A stretch of 12,054 bases of DNA from Prevotella sp. UBA3776 (GCA_002369515.1 DFFM01000028.1:1-12054); one strand, 5' to 3'; positions 1 to 7,475 are shown, counted from the stretch's first letter. Notes: generated by a model from the letters alone, not told the origin. Program-made: numbers and translations.

Positions 1-297
1 TCTTTTAGCGGACAGCAATATTTACAAATATGATTAAACAAGTTTTAATTCGTGCGTAGATTGAGTGGAAAAGGATGGTTCAATCTACAAAGCACAAGGT
101 GCGAGACTTTGTTCTTGCCACATCCTTTGTGTTAAGTTTCATCAACCTGCAATCCGCCTATCACAATTGGATGTAGCATCCTAATTTAAGCAACGATATT
201 AAATTGGAGTTCAGACTTTTAGGTGCTGCGGAGAAAGTGAGGAAATAGAGCGAAAAAGTGTAGTAAGAGTGAAGAGATGAACATCTGAAAAATCGGT

Positions 298-363
298 GCT
301 GGTGATTGACGGAATCCCTATATTCGTTGTATAGGAGGCGGTTCGAAACCACCTACCAGTCCA
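298..363 (+). other. tRNA-like fold without D-arm
   Basis: GCTGGTG (298-304) can pair with TACCAGT (354-360) as a 7-bp acceptor-like stem with two G-T wobbles. CCTATA (317-322) pairs perfectly with TATAGG (330-335) around a 7-nt loop. GGCGG (337-341) and CCACC (349-353), with one C-A mismatch, enclose the loop TTCGAAA, which fits the T-loop consensus, and CCA follows at 361-363. The stretch that should form a D-arm (305-316) is too short and does not fold, the variable region is only about one base, and the base 3' of the would-be anticodon is T. It is therefore not a normal tRNA gene. It may be a tRNA relic, the tRNA-like end of a longer RNA, or an old integrase target. Confidence 0.35.
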
Positions 364-372
364 AAATTACAC

Positions 373-429
373 AAACAAAAGCGGGAACCCGCGCCGACAT
401 CCTCGGCCTCTGTTTCCCGCTCTTTGTTT
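373..429. terminator. Long two-tier hairpin, probable bidirectional terminator
   Basis: AAACAAA (373-379) pairs with TTTGTTT (423-429), GCGGGAA (381-387) with TTCCCGC (414-420), and an inner GCCGA (393-397) with TCGGC (403-407). The T-rich flank on each side suits termination from either direction: of the left-hand candidate RNA on plus, and of transcripts arriving on minus from the toxin-antitoxin genes. Confidence 0.5.
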
Positions 430-450
430 CTCCACATTATTAAATCCTAC

Positions 451-477
451 AGGCCGTCCGTCGTGGCGGTCTTTTTT
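451..477 (+). terminator. Rho-independent terminator
   Basis: AGGCCG (451-456) pairs with CGGTCT (467-472, one G-T), followed by a run of six T at 472-477. It lies about 90 nt after the tRNA-like fold and would end any plus-strand transcript from the left edge. Confidence 0.55.
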
Positions 478-529
478 GGAGACTATACACAGTAATTCAA
501 ACTAAAAGGATGCTATATAAAAAGTTTTG

Positions 530-537
530 TAACTTTG
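530..537 (+). promoter_or_regulatory. TAnnTTTG -7 box without a clear gene
   Basis: TAACTTTG matches the Bacteroidota -7 box. An ATG follows at 551 and opens a 51-codon frame to 706, entirely antisense to the toxin remnant below. That frame has no recognisable domain, so I do not call it a gene. The promoter may be left over from a lost gene. No good TTTG -33 box is seen at the usual distance. Confidence 0.3.
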
Positions 538-595
538 CACCCAATAGCATATGAAGTATGAGAACGGAGCATTTTATGTCTGTCGTTCTATCCTC

Positions 596-718
596 TCATT
601 TTGCTTTCAGTTTGTTCTTCTTGTCGAACAGGTCGGAGTGAGTGCCTGTCCACGAGAGTGGGATAATCTTGATGTCGGTTCGCACAGGGGCAGTCCCGTA
701 ATTTAATATCCATAGTTC
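596..718 (-). pseudogene. C-terminal remnant of a YafQ-like toxin
   Basis: Reading on the minus strand, the 40 codons before the TGA at 598-596 contain the residues WTGTHSDLF followed by a Lys-rich tail. RTGTHSDLF at the C-terminus is characteristic of YafQ and related RelE-superfamily mRNA interferases. Only this tail is present: there is no start codon, no N-terminal alpha/beta part and no catalytic His-rich section. The fragment is in the same frame as the antitoxin gene just upstream and begins directly after its TAA stop. I infer the remains of a second toxin-antitoxin pair, mostly deleted. A chance match is unlikely because the residues WTGTHSDLF sit in the right place relative to the stop. 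Confidence 0.55.
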
Positions 719-721
719 TGC

Positions 722-1087
722 TTAAAATACGCATGCCCATCCGAACTTGCGCACCAGTTCTTGAAGCAAGTTTCGGTCTCTGACGGGAATAGTGACACTG
801 ACCGTCTCACGCTGATTGCCATGCTCAGCAATATTGGCTATGTCTAAATCGTACTGTGTCTGAAGATTCATCCAGATTTCAGCAGATATGCCCAGTGTTT
901 TCTCCAAAGCCAAAGCCACGTTAAGTGACACACTGCGCTTGCCATTGATGGTCTCGCTCAGCACAGAAGGTTTGATTCCGCTTTCTGCAGCAAGCTGCTT
1001 CTGCGTCATACCACGCTCTTTCAGTTCATCTCTAATCATCTCACCAGGATGAGTAGCCACAAATGGGGTCAAAGTATTCTTATTCAT
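722..1087 (-). CDS. HigA-type antitoxin, XRE helix-turn-helix family
   Basis: Encodes about 121 residues. It is likely the antitoxin that binds the HigB-like toxin encoded just upstream and represses their shared promoter. Residues 13-23 show the HigA hallmark THPGEMIRDEL; the helix-turn-helix covers about residues 28-66 (QKQLAAESGI, then SETINGKRSVS). I chose the ATG at 1087, which overlaps the toxin gene's stop region by 8 nt and suggests translational coupling; a TTG at 1105 in frame is less likely. The C-terminus is odd: instead of the usual Arg-rich HigA tail it ends with a segment like VSVTIPVRDRNLLQELVRKF-GW, which resembles the small antitoxins that accompany YafQ/RelE toxins in Bacteroidota. 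A YafQ-like tail follows in frame after the stop, so the gene may be a deletion fusion. Confidence 0.8.
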   Translation of the reverse strand: MNKNTLTPFVATHPGEMIRDELKERGMTQKQLAAESGIKPSVLSETINGKRSVSLNVALALEKTLGISAEIWMNLQTQYDLDIANIAEHGNQRETVSVTIPVRDRNLLQELVRKFGWACVF

Positions 1088-1397
1088 AATGCTTGGATAT
1101 TTCAAATAACAATGCGTTTACTATGATACCACTCTCATCGGGGGAAGAATGGAAAAACAGACGATACTGATCGTTAATCCAAACGGCATCCACTCCATTG
1201 AGATCGCCTTTCTTCTTCTCATAATGCAGTGACTTTATCAGGAAAAGGTCTTCCAACCGTCGGGCAGCCCTCAGGTAGTTCACCACCTTCACATAGCGCT
1301 TGATGATATCTTTGGACAACCGCTTGTATTGATGGTCTTGAGTTGTTCCTTTGGTGTACAACTCCTCTAAAGCTGTATTTTCAAACTCAATATTCAT
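1080..1397 (-). CDS. HigB-like toxin, RelE/ParE superfamily
   Basis: Encodes 105 residues, the usual size for HigB-type mRNA interferases, which cut mRNA in the ribosome. Family features seen are a helical N-terminal half, the central L-G-D-L-N-G turn near residues 64-68, the strand WINDQYRLFF (about 73-82) matching the conserved INxQxRxxF strand, and a C-terminal strand ending EISKHYE. The toxin comes before the antitoxin, the order typical of higBA. The gene appears intact, so the pair may be functional. A TATATTTG promoter box lies about 25 nt before the ATG at 1397, leaving a leader of under 20 nt, and no strong ribosome binding site is visible. Toxin activity is inferred from family, not shown. 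Confidence 0.8.
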   Translation of the reverse strand: MNIEFENTALEELYTKGTTQDHQYKRLSKDIIKRYVKVVNYLRAARRLEDLFLIKSLHYEKKKGDLNGVDAVWINDQYRLFFHSSPDESGIIVNALLFEISKHYE

Positions 1398-1420
1398 CGC
1401 CTGTTCTTAACTTGGCGCTG

Positions 1421-1428
1421 CAAATATA
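1421..1428 (-). promoter_or_regulatory. -7 box of the higBA operon
   Basis: On the minus strand this reads TATATTTG, a full TAnnTTTG match, with the start codon at 1397. A TTTG at 1455-1452 is a possible -33 box, though its 23-nt spacer is slightly long. HigA-type antitoxins commonly bind such promoters; I did not find a convincing operator palindrome. Confidence 0.5.
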
Positions 1429-1538
1429 AGAAATGATTCTGATAAAATTAACAAATTTGCGAATTTTAATATTTGCTTGCACGATTCTATTGCTTTTGGG
1501 ATAAGAATTAAGAATCACGAAGTCTATCTTTGCAGCAG

Positions 1539-1591
1539 AAAACAAATAGGAATCATAAGGGGACTGTCCCCGTGTAATTCCTATTTGTTTT
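1539..1591. repeat. 53-nt two-tier palindrome
   Basis: AAAACAAATAGGAAT (1539-1553) is a perfect 15-nt inverted repeat of 1577-1591. Inside it, GGGGAC (1559-1564) and GTCCCC (1566-1571) form a second inverted repeat. It lies between the promoter region of the left higBA operon and the 3' end of the second antitoxin gene, so it may terminate the latter, but there is no long T-run. A TATCTTTG box at 1525-1532 (plus) points into it. It could also be a copy of a dispersed repeat. Confidence 0.6.
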
Positions 1592-1618
1592 AAAGATTAC
1601 ACCTTTATTATTATTCTC

Positions 1619-1963
1619 TTAAAAAATGGCTGCAACGCGGCGAATCTGCTTTAGTTTCTCCATAAACGACTCGTCGCGCTCGGCCATCAGCATGTCGTAT
1701 TCGTTCTGCATAGCAAGCAGGGGGGCGGCATCCACACCGAGAGCTGCCTCCATCATCATGGCCAGTTCAGGACTGAGCGAACGCTTACCGTTCAGCATCT
1801 CGTTGAAAGCAGAGTAGGAAATGCCTATCTGCTTGGCCAGTCCTCGCTGCGAAATGCCGCGATATTCCAGCTCGTCTTTCAGCACCTGGCCGGGGTGTGT
1901 GGGCTGATAGGGCTTCAGGTTGTTTGCTATCATCTGCGGGTCTATTCCTTCAAGTGTGGTCAT
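1619..1963 (-). CDS. HigA-type antitoxin, XRE family, partner toxin lost
   Basis: Encodes 114 residues, a full-length HigA. The hallmark THPGQVLKDELEYRG is at residues 22-36 and the helix-turn-helix spans about 37-75 (SQRGLAKQIGIS, then NEMLNGKRSLS). The C-terminus follows the family pattern, with a helical acidic stretch and an IRRV-type basic tail. The start ATG at 1963 is preceded by a strong AGGAGG at 1976-1971, unusual in this phylum, and by the stop codon of a toxin tail 14 nt upstream. Only that tail of the HigB partner remains, so this is probably an orphan antitoxin that may still bind DNA or toxins of related loci. Its transcription source is unclear because the original promoter upstream of higB seems gone. 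Confidence 0.8.
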   Translation of the reverse strand: MTTLEGIDPQMIANNLKPYQPTHPGQVLKDELEYRGISQRGLAKQIGISYSAFNEMLNGKRSLSPELAMMMEAALGVDAAPLLAMQNEYDMLMAERDESFMEKLKQIRRVAAIF

Positions 1964-1977
1964 ATCTCGTCCTCCTT

Positions 1978-2040
1978 CTACTTATAATGGTTTGACAATT
2001 CCGTAATGTTACATATCGTGGCAATCTGCTTGCCAGCCAT
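1978..2040 (-). pseudogene. C-terminal tail of a HigB toxin
   Basis: In the minus frame ending with TAG at 1980-1978 the last 15 residues read IATICNITELSNHYK. This has the look of a HigB C-terminal strand (compare the EISKHYE ending of the intact HigB-like toxin at 1080-1397) and sits directly before an antitoxin gene, where higB belongs. Upstream of about 2038 the frame no longer resembles a toxin, and a propeller gene in another frame takes over. I infer a recombination or deletion that joined the two fragments. Confidence 0.55.
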
Positions 2041-2534
2041 AGGCCGCCGTGAGCGTCTTTGCGGATTTCGGTCACCAACGGGAGGTCGTTGTATTTCTGA
2101 CCATTGGCTACCTGCCACTGGCCGCCCGCCATCGCATAAAGATACACGCCGTCGGGTTCGGCGGCATACATCCTGTTGCCGTCAACCAGCAGGGCTGTTG
2201 TGGATTTCGATGTCAGGCGGCTGACGCTTCCCGCAGCAGAAATCCTGTAGATTCCGCTGGATGTGGCGGCGAGCAGTCCGTCGTCACTCTGACACAGCGC
2301 CCAGCAGATATTGTCTATTTCAGGCATGCGCCTGCAGAGGCTTTGACCGTGATTCTGGCGTAAACCGACGCTGTAAAGGCCATTGGTGCCGCCAGCGTAG
2401 ATGTTGTTGCCATAGGCTGCAATGGCCTGCACTTCTCCCTGAAGGCCATCTTTGGGCAGGATGTAGGTGTAAACAGACGGCAACTCGATGGCGAAGATGC
2501 CGTGACCCGTTGCACCCCAGAGTATTTTTTCCCA
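2041..2534 (-). pseudogene. Fragment of a beta-propeller sensor domain
   Basis: An open minus-strand stretch of about 165 codons after a TAG at 2537-2535. It has repeated propeller blade motifs: KILWGATGHGIFAI, GNNIYAGGTNGLYS, DDGLLAATSSGIYRIS, GNRMYAAEPDGVYLY and DAHGGLWLAS. These resemble the Reg_prop repeats in the sensor part of Bacteroidota two-component or LuxR-type regulators. There is no ATG start or signal peptide; the 5' side ends about 15 nt from a repeat element and the 3' side runs into a HigB tail. With only about four blades and no output domain it is a relic of a much larger gene. A TTG at 2483 could start a 177-residue frame running to 1950, but nothing supports its translation. 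Confidence 0.6.
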
Positions 2535-2552
2535 CTATCTGATGGGGGTGAC

Positions 2553-2762
2553 TTATATATATATATTATTCAAGTTTCGCTATCGCTCAACTTTTTGGAG
2601 TTCAAGGAGTTCATGGAGTTCAAGGAGTTGCAAGACAATAGCTTCGTGCCTGCAATCCATTTCGGATAGTTGTCAGAGTGAAGACTAATGTCTTGAAACT
2701 CCTTGTAACTCCTTGCAACTCCTTGTTTACTTAACATGCGAAAGTTGAATATATATTATTAA
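2553..2762. repeat. MITE-like inverted-repeat element
   Basis: About 210 nt with imperfect terminal inverted repeats: the left end is AT-rich and leads to TTCAAGTTTCGC (2569-2580), and the right end GCGAAAGTTGAA (2738-2749) mirrors it, followed by AT-rich sequence. Inside, the left arm has four 9-nt units of GGAGTTCAA type (2597-2632) and the right arm three 10-nt units of TTGNAACTCC type (2693-2722), complementary to each other. CAAGAC near 2631 and GTCTTG near 2690 pair further in. No gene is present. Such hairpin-forming elements are commonly dispersed in Bacteroidales genomes; I cannot name the family. Confidence 0.5.
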
Positions 2763-2876
2763 GGTGTGATCCGAAACTTCAATTATTTAAGTGGAGTTAC
2801 AGTTGTTTCCTACAACATCGAATTTGACTAATAAAACGAATCTTATCAATGCAACGAAGATGCAACGAATGGGGGA

Positions 2877-2955
2877 AGCCCCCCGTTCCCCCCTAAAGGG
2901 GGTACTGCTGTCGCCTCCCGCCGGATTCGCCCCCTTTAGGGTGGACAGGGGGGCT
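2877..2955. repeat. C-rich inverted repeat
   Basis: Bases 2877-2902 and 2930-2955 are 26-nt arms matching at 23 positions as an inverted repeat (AGCCCCCC ... TAAAGGGGG), with a 27-nt loop. Each arm also holds its own small palindrome around CCCTAAAGGG. No credible gene lies between 2535 and 3049; apart from this and the element to its left I see nothing else in that stretch. It may end transcripts or be a dispersed repeat. Confidence 0.5.
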
Positions 2956-3049
2956 CGAAAATTTCGCTGTATTCGTTGTTGTAGAGATGTCGTAGTATGG
3001 CATCGCTACTCCCGGAACTTCTATTTTTTTAAATAATGAGACGTGCCGA

Positions 3050-4060
3050 CTAGTCATCGAGTTTCAAAAACCTGTCTTGTCTCATCAGCATTTCCCAACT
3101 CTCCGCAATATAGCTTTGCTCCTCTTCCAAATCGTATTCCTCGGGGTCGTAATTCTTGTCTATTCCAGCCCATTCCAAGTGGGCTTTTTCGTCTTTCGTC
3201 TTTCGCTTCTTTTTGACAAGGTCCAGCAGATGGGTATAGCCCCACACACCGCCGCAATTTTCGGGCGGACAGGCTCCTTGGCCTTTCAGGAGCATGGCCT
3301 TGGGCGTTTCTCCGGGTTCATATTCGCGAATTCCCTTGAGCCAGATGTCGTGAAACCATGAGTCTCCTAAATCATATTCAAAGACAATGCGGTCGCCTTT
3401 CTCGCGGAACACGTTGCCCAAATGGAACTTGTTGGCGTCGTGCCGGATGAACCGAAGTGGGAAGGCATGGTCCTCTTGGGCGTGATTCAAATCCGATGGA
3501 CTGGCGTAGCGCACATCCTTCTGAATGAAATAGTAAAGATGCTCGTGGGTCCACCCCATGATGTCCTGCAACAGGTTGGCAAAGGCTTCGAGCGAGAGAT
3601 TGGAAGGAACCTTCATTTCGCGCCAAATCTTGACCGGCGCATCGTTGAGTTTCACCCGCAGATGGAGTTCCTTGGCCTCCACGTCGTGCAACACGCAGGT
3701 GATGTCTTCGTCGAAATCTTCGTCATAATAAAAGTCTTCGTCATAAGCGTGGTCATCGTCATTGTAGTCGGCAACGTCGTTCCAGAGAGTGCCTTTGCCA
3801 TCGTAGAACTTCTTCCTGAATTCTTCATCGTTCTCGGGCACATCTTCTTTGTTCTCTAAGGCGTCCATGAGTTTGTCCATGTTGATGCCACTCAATGCCA
3901 ATGCGCCAAACAGCTCGTCAAAGTTGCTGATGCCCAATTCTTCCATCATTTTGAGCTGTACGTCATTCAGGCTTTTCTTGCCTTCTTCAAAAGCCTTTTG
4001 CTTGATGAGGTCCAAATCTTGTTCCGATAGCTGGTTTTTGTCTTTGTTTTTCTTAGCCAT
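3050..4060 (-). CDS. Plasmid pRiA4b ORF-3 family protein
   Basis: Encodes 336 residues from the ATG at 4060; a TTG at 4066 would add two. The C-terminal half shows the pRiA4b ORF-3-like domain: DIMGWTHEHLYYF at about 166-178, YDLGDSWFHDIWL at about 229-241, and GACPPENCGGVWGYTHLL at about 262-279, followed by YDPEEYDLEE. The N-terminal part is a charged helical region, and about 94-119 form a strikingly acidic Asp/Glu/Tyr linker. The biochemical role of the family is not known; homologues occur on plasmids and in chromosomes. The gene is transcribed divergently from the secreted protein at 4344, with its own TATCTTTA box about 30 nt before the start. It ends just before the repeats to its left. 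Confidence 0.85.
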   Translation of the reverse strand: MAKKNKDKNQLSEQDLDLIKQKAFEEGKKSLNDVQLKMMEELGISNFDELFGALALSGINMDKLMDALENKEDVPENDEEFRKKFYDGKGTLWNDVADYNDDDHAYDEDFYYDEDFDEDITCVLHDVEAKELHLRVKLNDAPVKIWREMKVPSNLSLEAFANLLQDIMGWTHEHLYYFIQKDVRYASPSDLNHAQEDHAFPLRFIRHDANKFHLGNVFREKGDRIVFEYDLGDSWFHDIWLKGIREYEPGETPKAMLLKGQGACPPENCGGVWGYTHLLDLVKKKRKTKDEKAHLEWAGIDKNYDPEEYDLEEEQSYIAESWEMLMRQDRFLKLDD

Positions 4061-4088
4061 AGCCAATAAGTGGGTTGTTTCTCAGCCG

Positions 4089-4096
4089 TAAAGATA
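4089..4096 (-). promoter_or_regulatory. -7 box of the pRiA4b ORF-3 family gene
   Basis: Reads TATCTTTA on the minus strand, one mismatch to TAnnTTTG, about 30 nt before the ATG at 4060. Confidence 0.4.
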
Positions 4097-4250
4097 TGAA
4101 ATATTTTTTTATCTCGCGAATTTTTATGCCCTTTTATTTGGCTCAAACGGTGCGAATCACGGTTTTCGGACAGTTCTTCGGCCGTTTTTTCCTGTTTGTC
4201 GCAAATTTCTTTTGTTGTCCGAAGCATTTTTGAGAGTTTCTTTCGATTTA

Positions 4251-4282
4251 TTTGCCGCCCGTCAAATTCCGTTCTATCTTTG
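4251..4282 (+). promoter_or_regulatory. Promoter of the secreted protein gene
   Basis: TTTG (4251-4254) and TATCTTTG (4275-4282) are separated by 20 nt, a good match to the Bacteroidota -33/-7 consensus. It predicts a leader of roughly 55 nt before the ATG at 4344. Confidence 0.65.
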
Positions 4283-4343
4283 CAACGTCAAAAAACAAGA
4301 ATCAACAATAACTGAAAATAAAACAATAAAAAAATTGAACGAA

Positions 4344-5060
4344 ATGAAAAAGAACGTATTTGTTTTGATAGTATTCTGCTGTCTGTCGCTGATGGCCCAG
4401 GCACAAGTGGCAAAATTCTGCATGAGTTACGCCGACTTCGTTGACGGCAAGTGGACACCCGTGGAAAAACTCACCGAGGGCCGGACGCTGCAGGCCTGTC
4501 AGTTGAGAACTGGCGACAACTACGTATATTTCCGCACTGGCGACAAGGAGGCCGACAAAGTGCTGAAGCGCCAGGCCTTTGCCGTGATGTACGGCGGACA
4601 GCTCTACGTCAACTGCCGCAACCTGCGCTGCAAGGATGTCCCCCTCGACGTGTCCAGCTACACCCAGGCCGTGCGCTACGATGACAACAAGATATGTGTT
4701 TTGGCCTACAAGATTTGTAGCGGCCCGCTGCTGATGAGTCTGGGCATGGACATTGCCGGCATCTTCGTCAAAGACATTGTAGCCGACATTGCCTTGACAG
4801 CTGGCTCAACGGCTCTCTGGATAACGGGCGAGAGTCTGAGCGGCAAGGTGTGCTATCTTCTCGACGGCGGCGCAAATGCCAAGGGCAAGACCGAGGTGAC
4901 CCGCATGAACGACGAGTTCATCAGCAACCTGCTGGCCGACGACAACGCCCTGCTGGCCAAATACAATGCCGTGAGTGCCAAGCGCAACCGCCAATCGGCC
5001 GCCAATGTGCTGCCCATCCTCATGGAAAAGGGACTCGTGGCAATGAACACTTCAAAATGA
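4344..5060 (+). CDS. Secreted protein of unknown function
   Basis: Encodes 238 residues. Residues 1-20 form a classic signal peptide (MKKN, a hydrophobic core, then MAQAQ with likely cleavage after AQA at 20), so the product is probably exported to the periplasm or cell surface. It has a Cys outside the lipobox context and is therefore not an obvious lipoprotein. The mature part has six or so Cys residues, an apparent beta-rich first half, and a hydrophobic middle (about 128-162). I do not recognise the family with certainty; it resembles small Bacteroidales-specific exported proteins of unknown function. I chose the ATG at 4344 rather than an upstream frame start at 4212 because of the signal peptide and the promoter in between. 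It stands alone, closed by the terminator at 5106. Confidence 0.8.
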   Translation: MKKNVFVLIVFCCLSLMAQAQVAKFCMSYADFVDGKWTPVEKLTEGRTLQACQLRTGDNYVYFRTGDKEADKVLKRQAFAVMYGGQLYVNCRNLRCKDVPLDVSSYTQAVRYDDNKICVLAYKICSGPLLMSLGMDIAGIFVKDIVADIALTAGSTALWITGESLSGKVCYLLDGGANAKGKTEVTRMNDEFISNLLADDNALLAKYNAVSAKRNRQSAANVLPILMEKGLVAMNTSK

Positions 5061-5105
5061 CAGAAAACAATCTTCATTCAATCTTTTGCGATGTTATTTA
5101 TAAAA

Positions 5106-5140
5106 AAGCCGAAATCCTTTGTGGTTTCGGCTTATTTTTG
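5106..5140 (+). terminator. Rho-independent terminator after the secreted protein gene
   Basis: AAGCCGAAA (5106-5114) pairs perfectly with TTTCGGCTT (5125-5133), with a 10-nt loop and a following ATTTTTG. It lies 46 nt after the stop codon. Its 3' half overlaps the pgi promoter. Confidence 0.85.
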
Positions 5141-5148
5141 TAATTTTG
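5118..5148 (+). promoter_or_regulatory. pgi promoter overlapping a terminator
   Basis: TTTG (5118-5121), inside the terminator loop, and TAATTTTG (5141-5148) are spaced by 19 nt and fit the -33/-7 consensus. The predicted leader before the ATG at 5208 is about 53 nt. Confidence 0.65.
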
Positions 5149-5207
5149 CCGACACATGCTAATACAAACAATCAAAGATAAAGAACAAAAACAAATCACA
5201 CACACAA

Positions 5208-6563
<1,356 letters not shown>

Positions 6564-6584
6564 GAAAAGACTGGAAAAACTGAC

Positions 6585-7322
6585 ATGCAAAAAGCAATTC
6601 AGCACTATCTGAACAAGCACGGCTTTGGAGCATTGCGCCCCAAAGCCGTGCTTTTTGATATGGACGGCGTACTTTACGACAGCATGCCCAACCACGCCCG
6701 CAGCTGGCATGAGTCCATGAAGCAGTGCGGCCTCGACATGCCCGAGAGCGACGCCTACCGTTACGAAGGCATGCGCGGTGAGGAAACCATCAAGCTGCTC
6801 GCCCGCGAGCAATGGCACCGCCAACTCACCGACGACGAGGCGCAACGCCTCTACGACGTCAAGTCGGCCCTGTTTGCCAGTTGTCCGCCCGCCAAGAAAA
6901 TGGAAGGCGTGGAGCAGCTCATGCAGAAAATCAAAGCTTCCGGCCTCAAAATAGGCATCGTCACGGGCAGCGGCCAGCACACGCTGCTCGACCGCCTGCA
7001 ACAGGCTTTTCCGGGGCTGGTGGAGAAAGAGCGCATCGTCACCAGTTTCGACGTGACCCACGGCAAACCCCATCCCGAACCCTATCTGCAAGGATTGCGC
7101 AAGGCGGGCGTTGAGCCGTGGCAGGCGCTGGTGGTGGAAAACGCTCCGTTGGGAGTGGAGGCTGCCGTCAGGGCAGGCATCTTCACCATTGCCGTCAACT
7201 CGGGGCCGTTGCCCGCTCAGCTGCTCCGCGATGCGGGAGCCAGCCTGGTGTACGACCGCATGACCGACCTGCGCGACGACTGGGAGCGGCTTTGGCAAAC
7301 ATTCTCGAACCCCGGGCTTTGA
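6585..7322 (+). CDS. HAD-superfamily hydrolase, beta-phosphoglucomutase-like
   Basis: Encodes 245 residues of the HAD IA type with a C1 cap. Motif I is FDMDGVLYDS with nucleophile Asp25 and acid/base Asp27; the cap spans about 35-100; motif II is IVTGS (Thr127); motif III is Lys161 in HGKPHPEPY; motif IV is VVENAPLGVEAA, with Glu185 followed by Asn186 where many relatives have Asp. This family includes sugar-phosphate phosphatases and beta-phosphoglucomutases; the substrate cannot be told from sequence. Placement 21 nt after pgi without a promoter or terminator suggests one transcript and a sugar-phosphate substrate, which is inference. The short extension before motif I (about 20 residues) is typical of the Bacteroidales versions. 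It ends before a large convergent hairpin. Confidence 0.88.
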   Translation: MQKAIQHYLNKHGFGALRPKAVLFDMDGVLYDSMPNHARSWHESMKQCGLDMPESDAYRYEGMRGEETIKLLAREQWHRQLTDDEAQRLYDVKSALFASCPPAKKMEGVEQLMQKIKASGLKIGIVTGSGQHTLLDRLQQAFPGLVEKERIVTSFDVTHGKPHPEPYLQGLRKAGVEPWQALVVENAPLGVEAAVRAGIFTIAVNSGPLPAQLLRDAGASLVYDRMTDLRDDWERLWQTFSNPGL

Positions 7323-7376
7323 CCCCGGGCTTCGGCCATTGGGATGCTCCCACGGGATGCAGGGGATGTTATTGGG

Positions 7377-7475
7377 AAAAACAGGGAAAAACAAGAAAAA
7401 CAGAGAAAAACCGGGCAGTTCTTTAATTGCTGAGAACTTGGTTTTTCTCTGTTTTTCTTGTTTTTCCCTGTTTTT
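7377..7475. terminator. Perfect 36-bp inverted repeat between convergent operons
   Basis: Bases 7377-7412 and 7440-7475 are exact inverted repeats, 36 nt each, built from AAAAACARRG-like units so that the arms are A-rich on the left and T-rich on the right. The 27-nt loop has an inner AGTTCT (7417-7422) / AGAACT (7433-7438) stem. It lies between the stop codons of the HAD gene (plus) and mnmA (minus), as expected of a bidirectional terminator. Confidence 0.8.

Larger units (their letters stand above)
46..430 (+). ncRNA. Candidate structured RNA of unknown class
   Basis: I see no convincing gene here. A weak minus-strand reading frame of 63 codons (352-161) has no recognisable domain. The plus strand is rich in short helices: a perfect 9-bp stem 56-64 with 80-88; a nested GCAC/GTGC hairpin 92-102; loop bases 70-77 (AAAGGATG) exactly complementary to 121-128 (CATCCTTT), which would make a pseudoknot; GGATG/CATCC 169-181; AATTTAA/TTAAATT 183-205; AGATG/CATCT 275-286; then a tRNA-like fold and terminators. 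It lacks the core motifs I know for RNase P RNA, SRP RNA and tmRNA. The 5' end is unknown and may lie before the window. This is an inference from base pairing only; a decayed region with chance helices is possible. Confidence 0.3.

Noticed and set aside
161..352. 63-codon minus frame
   Set aside because: No domain, no ribosome site, and it overlaps the helices of the candidate RNA and tRNA-like fold.
2791..3036. 81-codon plus frame
   Set aside because: It runs through the C-rich inverted repeat and has no recognisable protein features.
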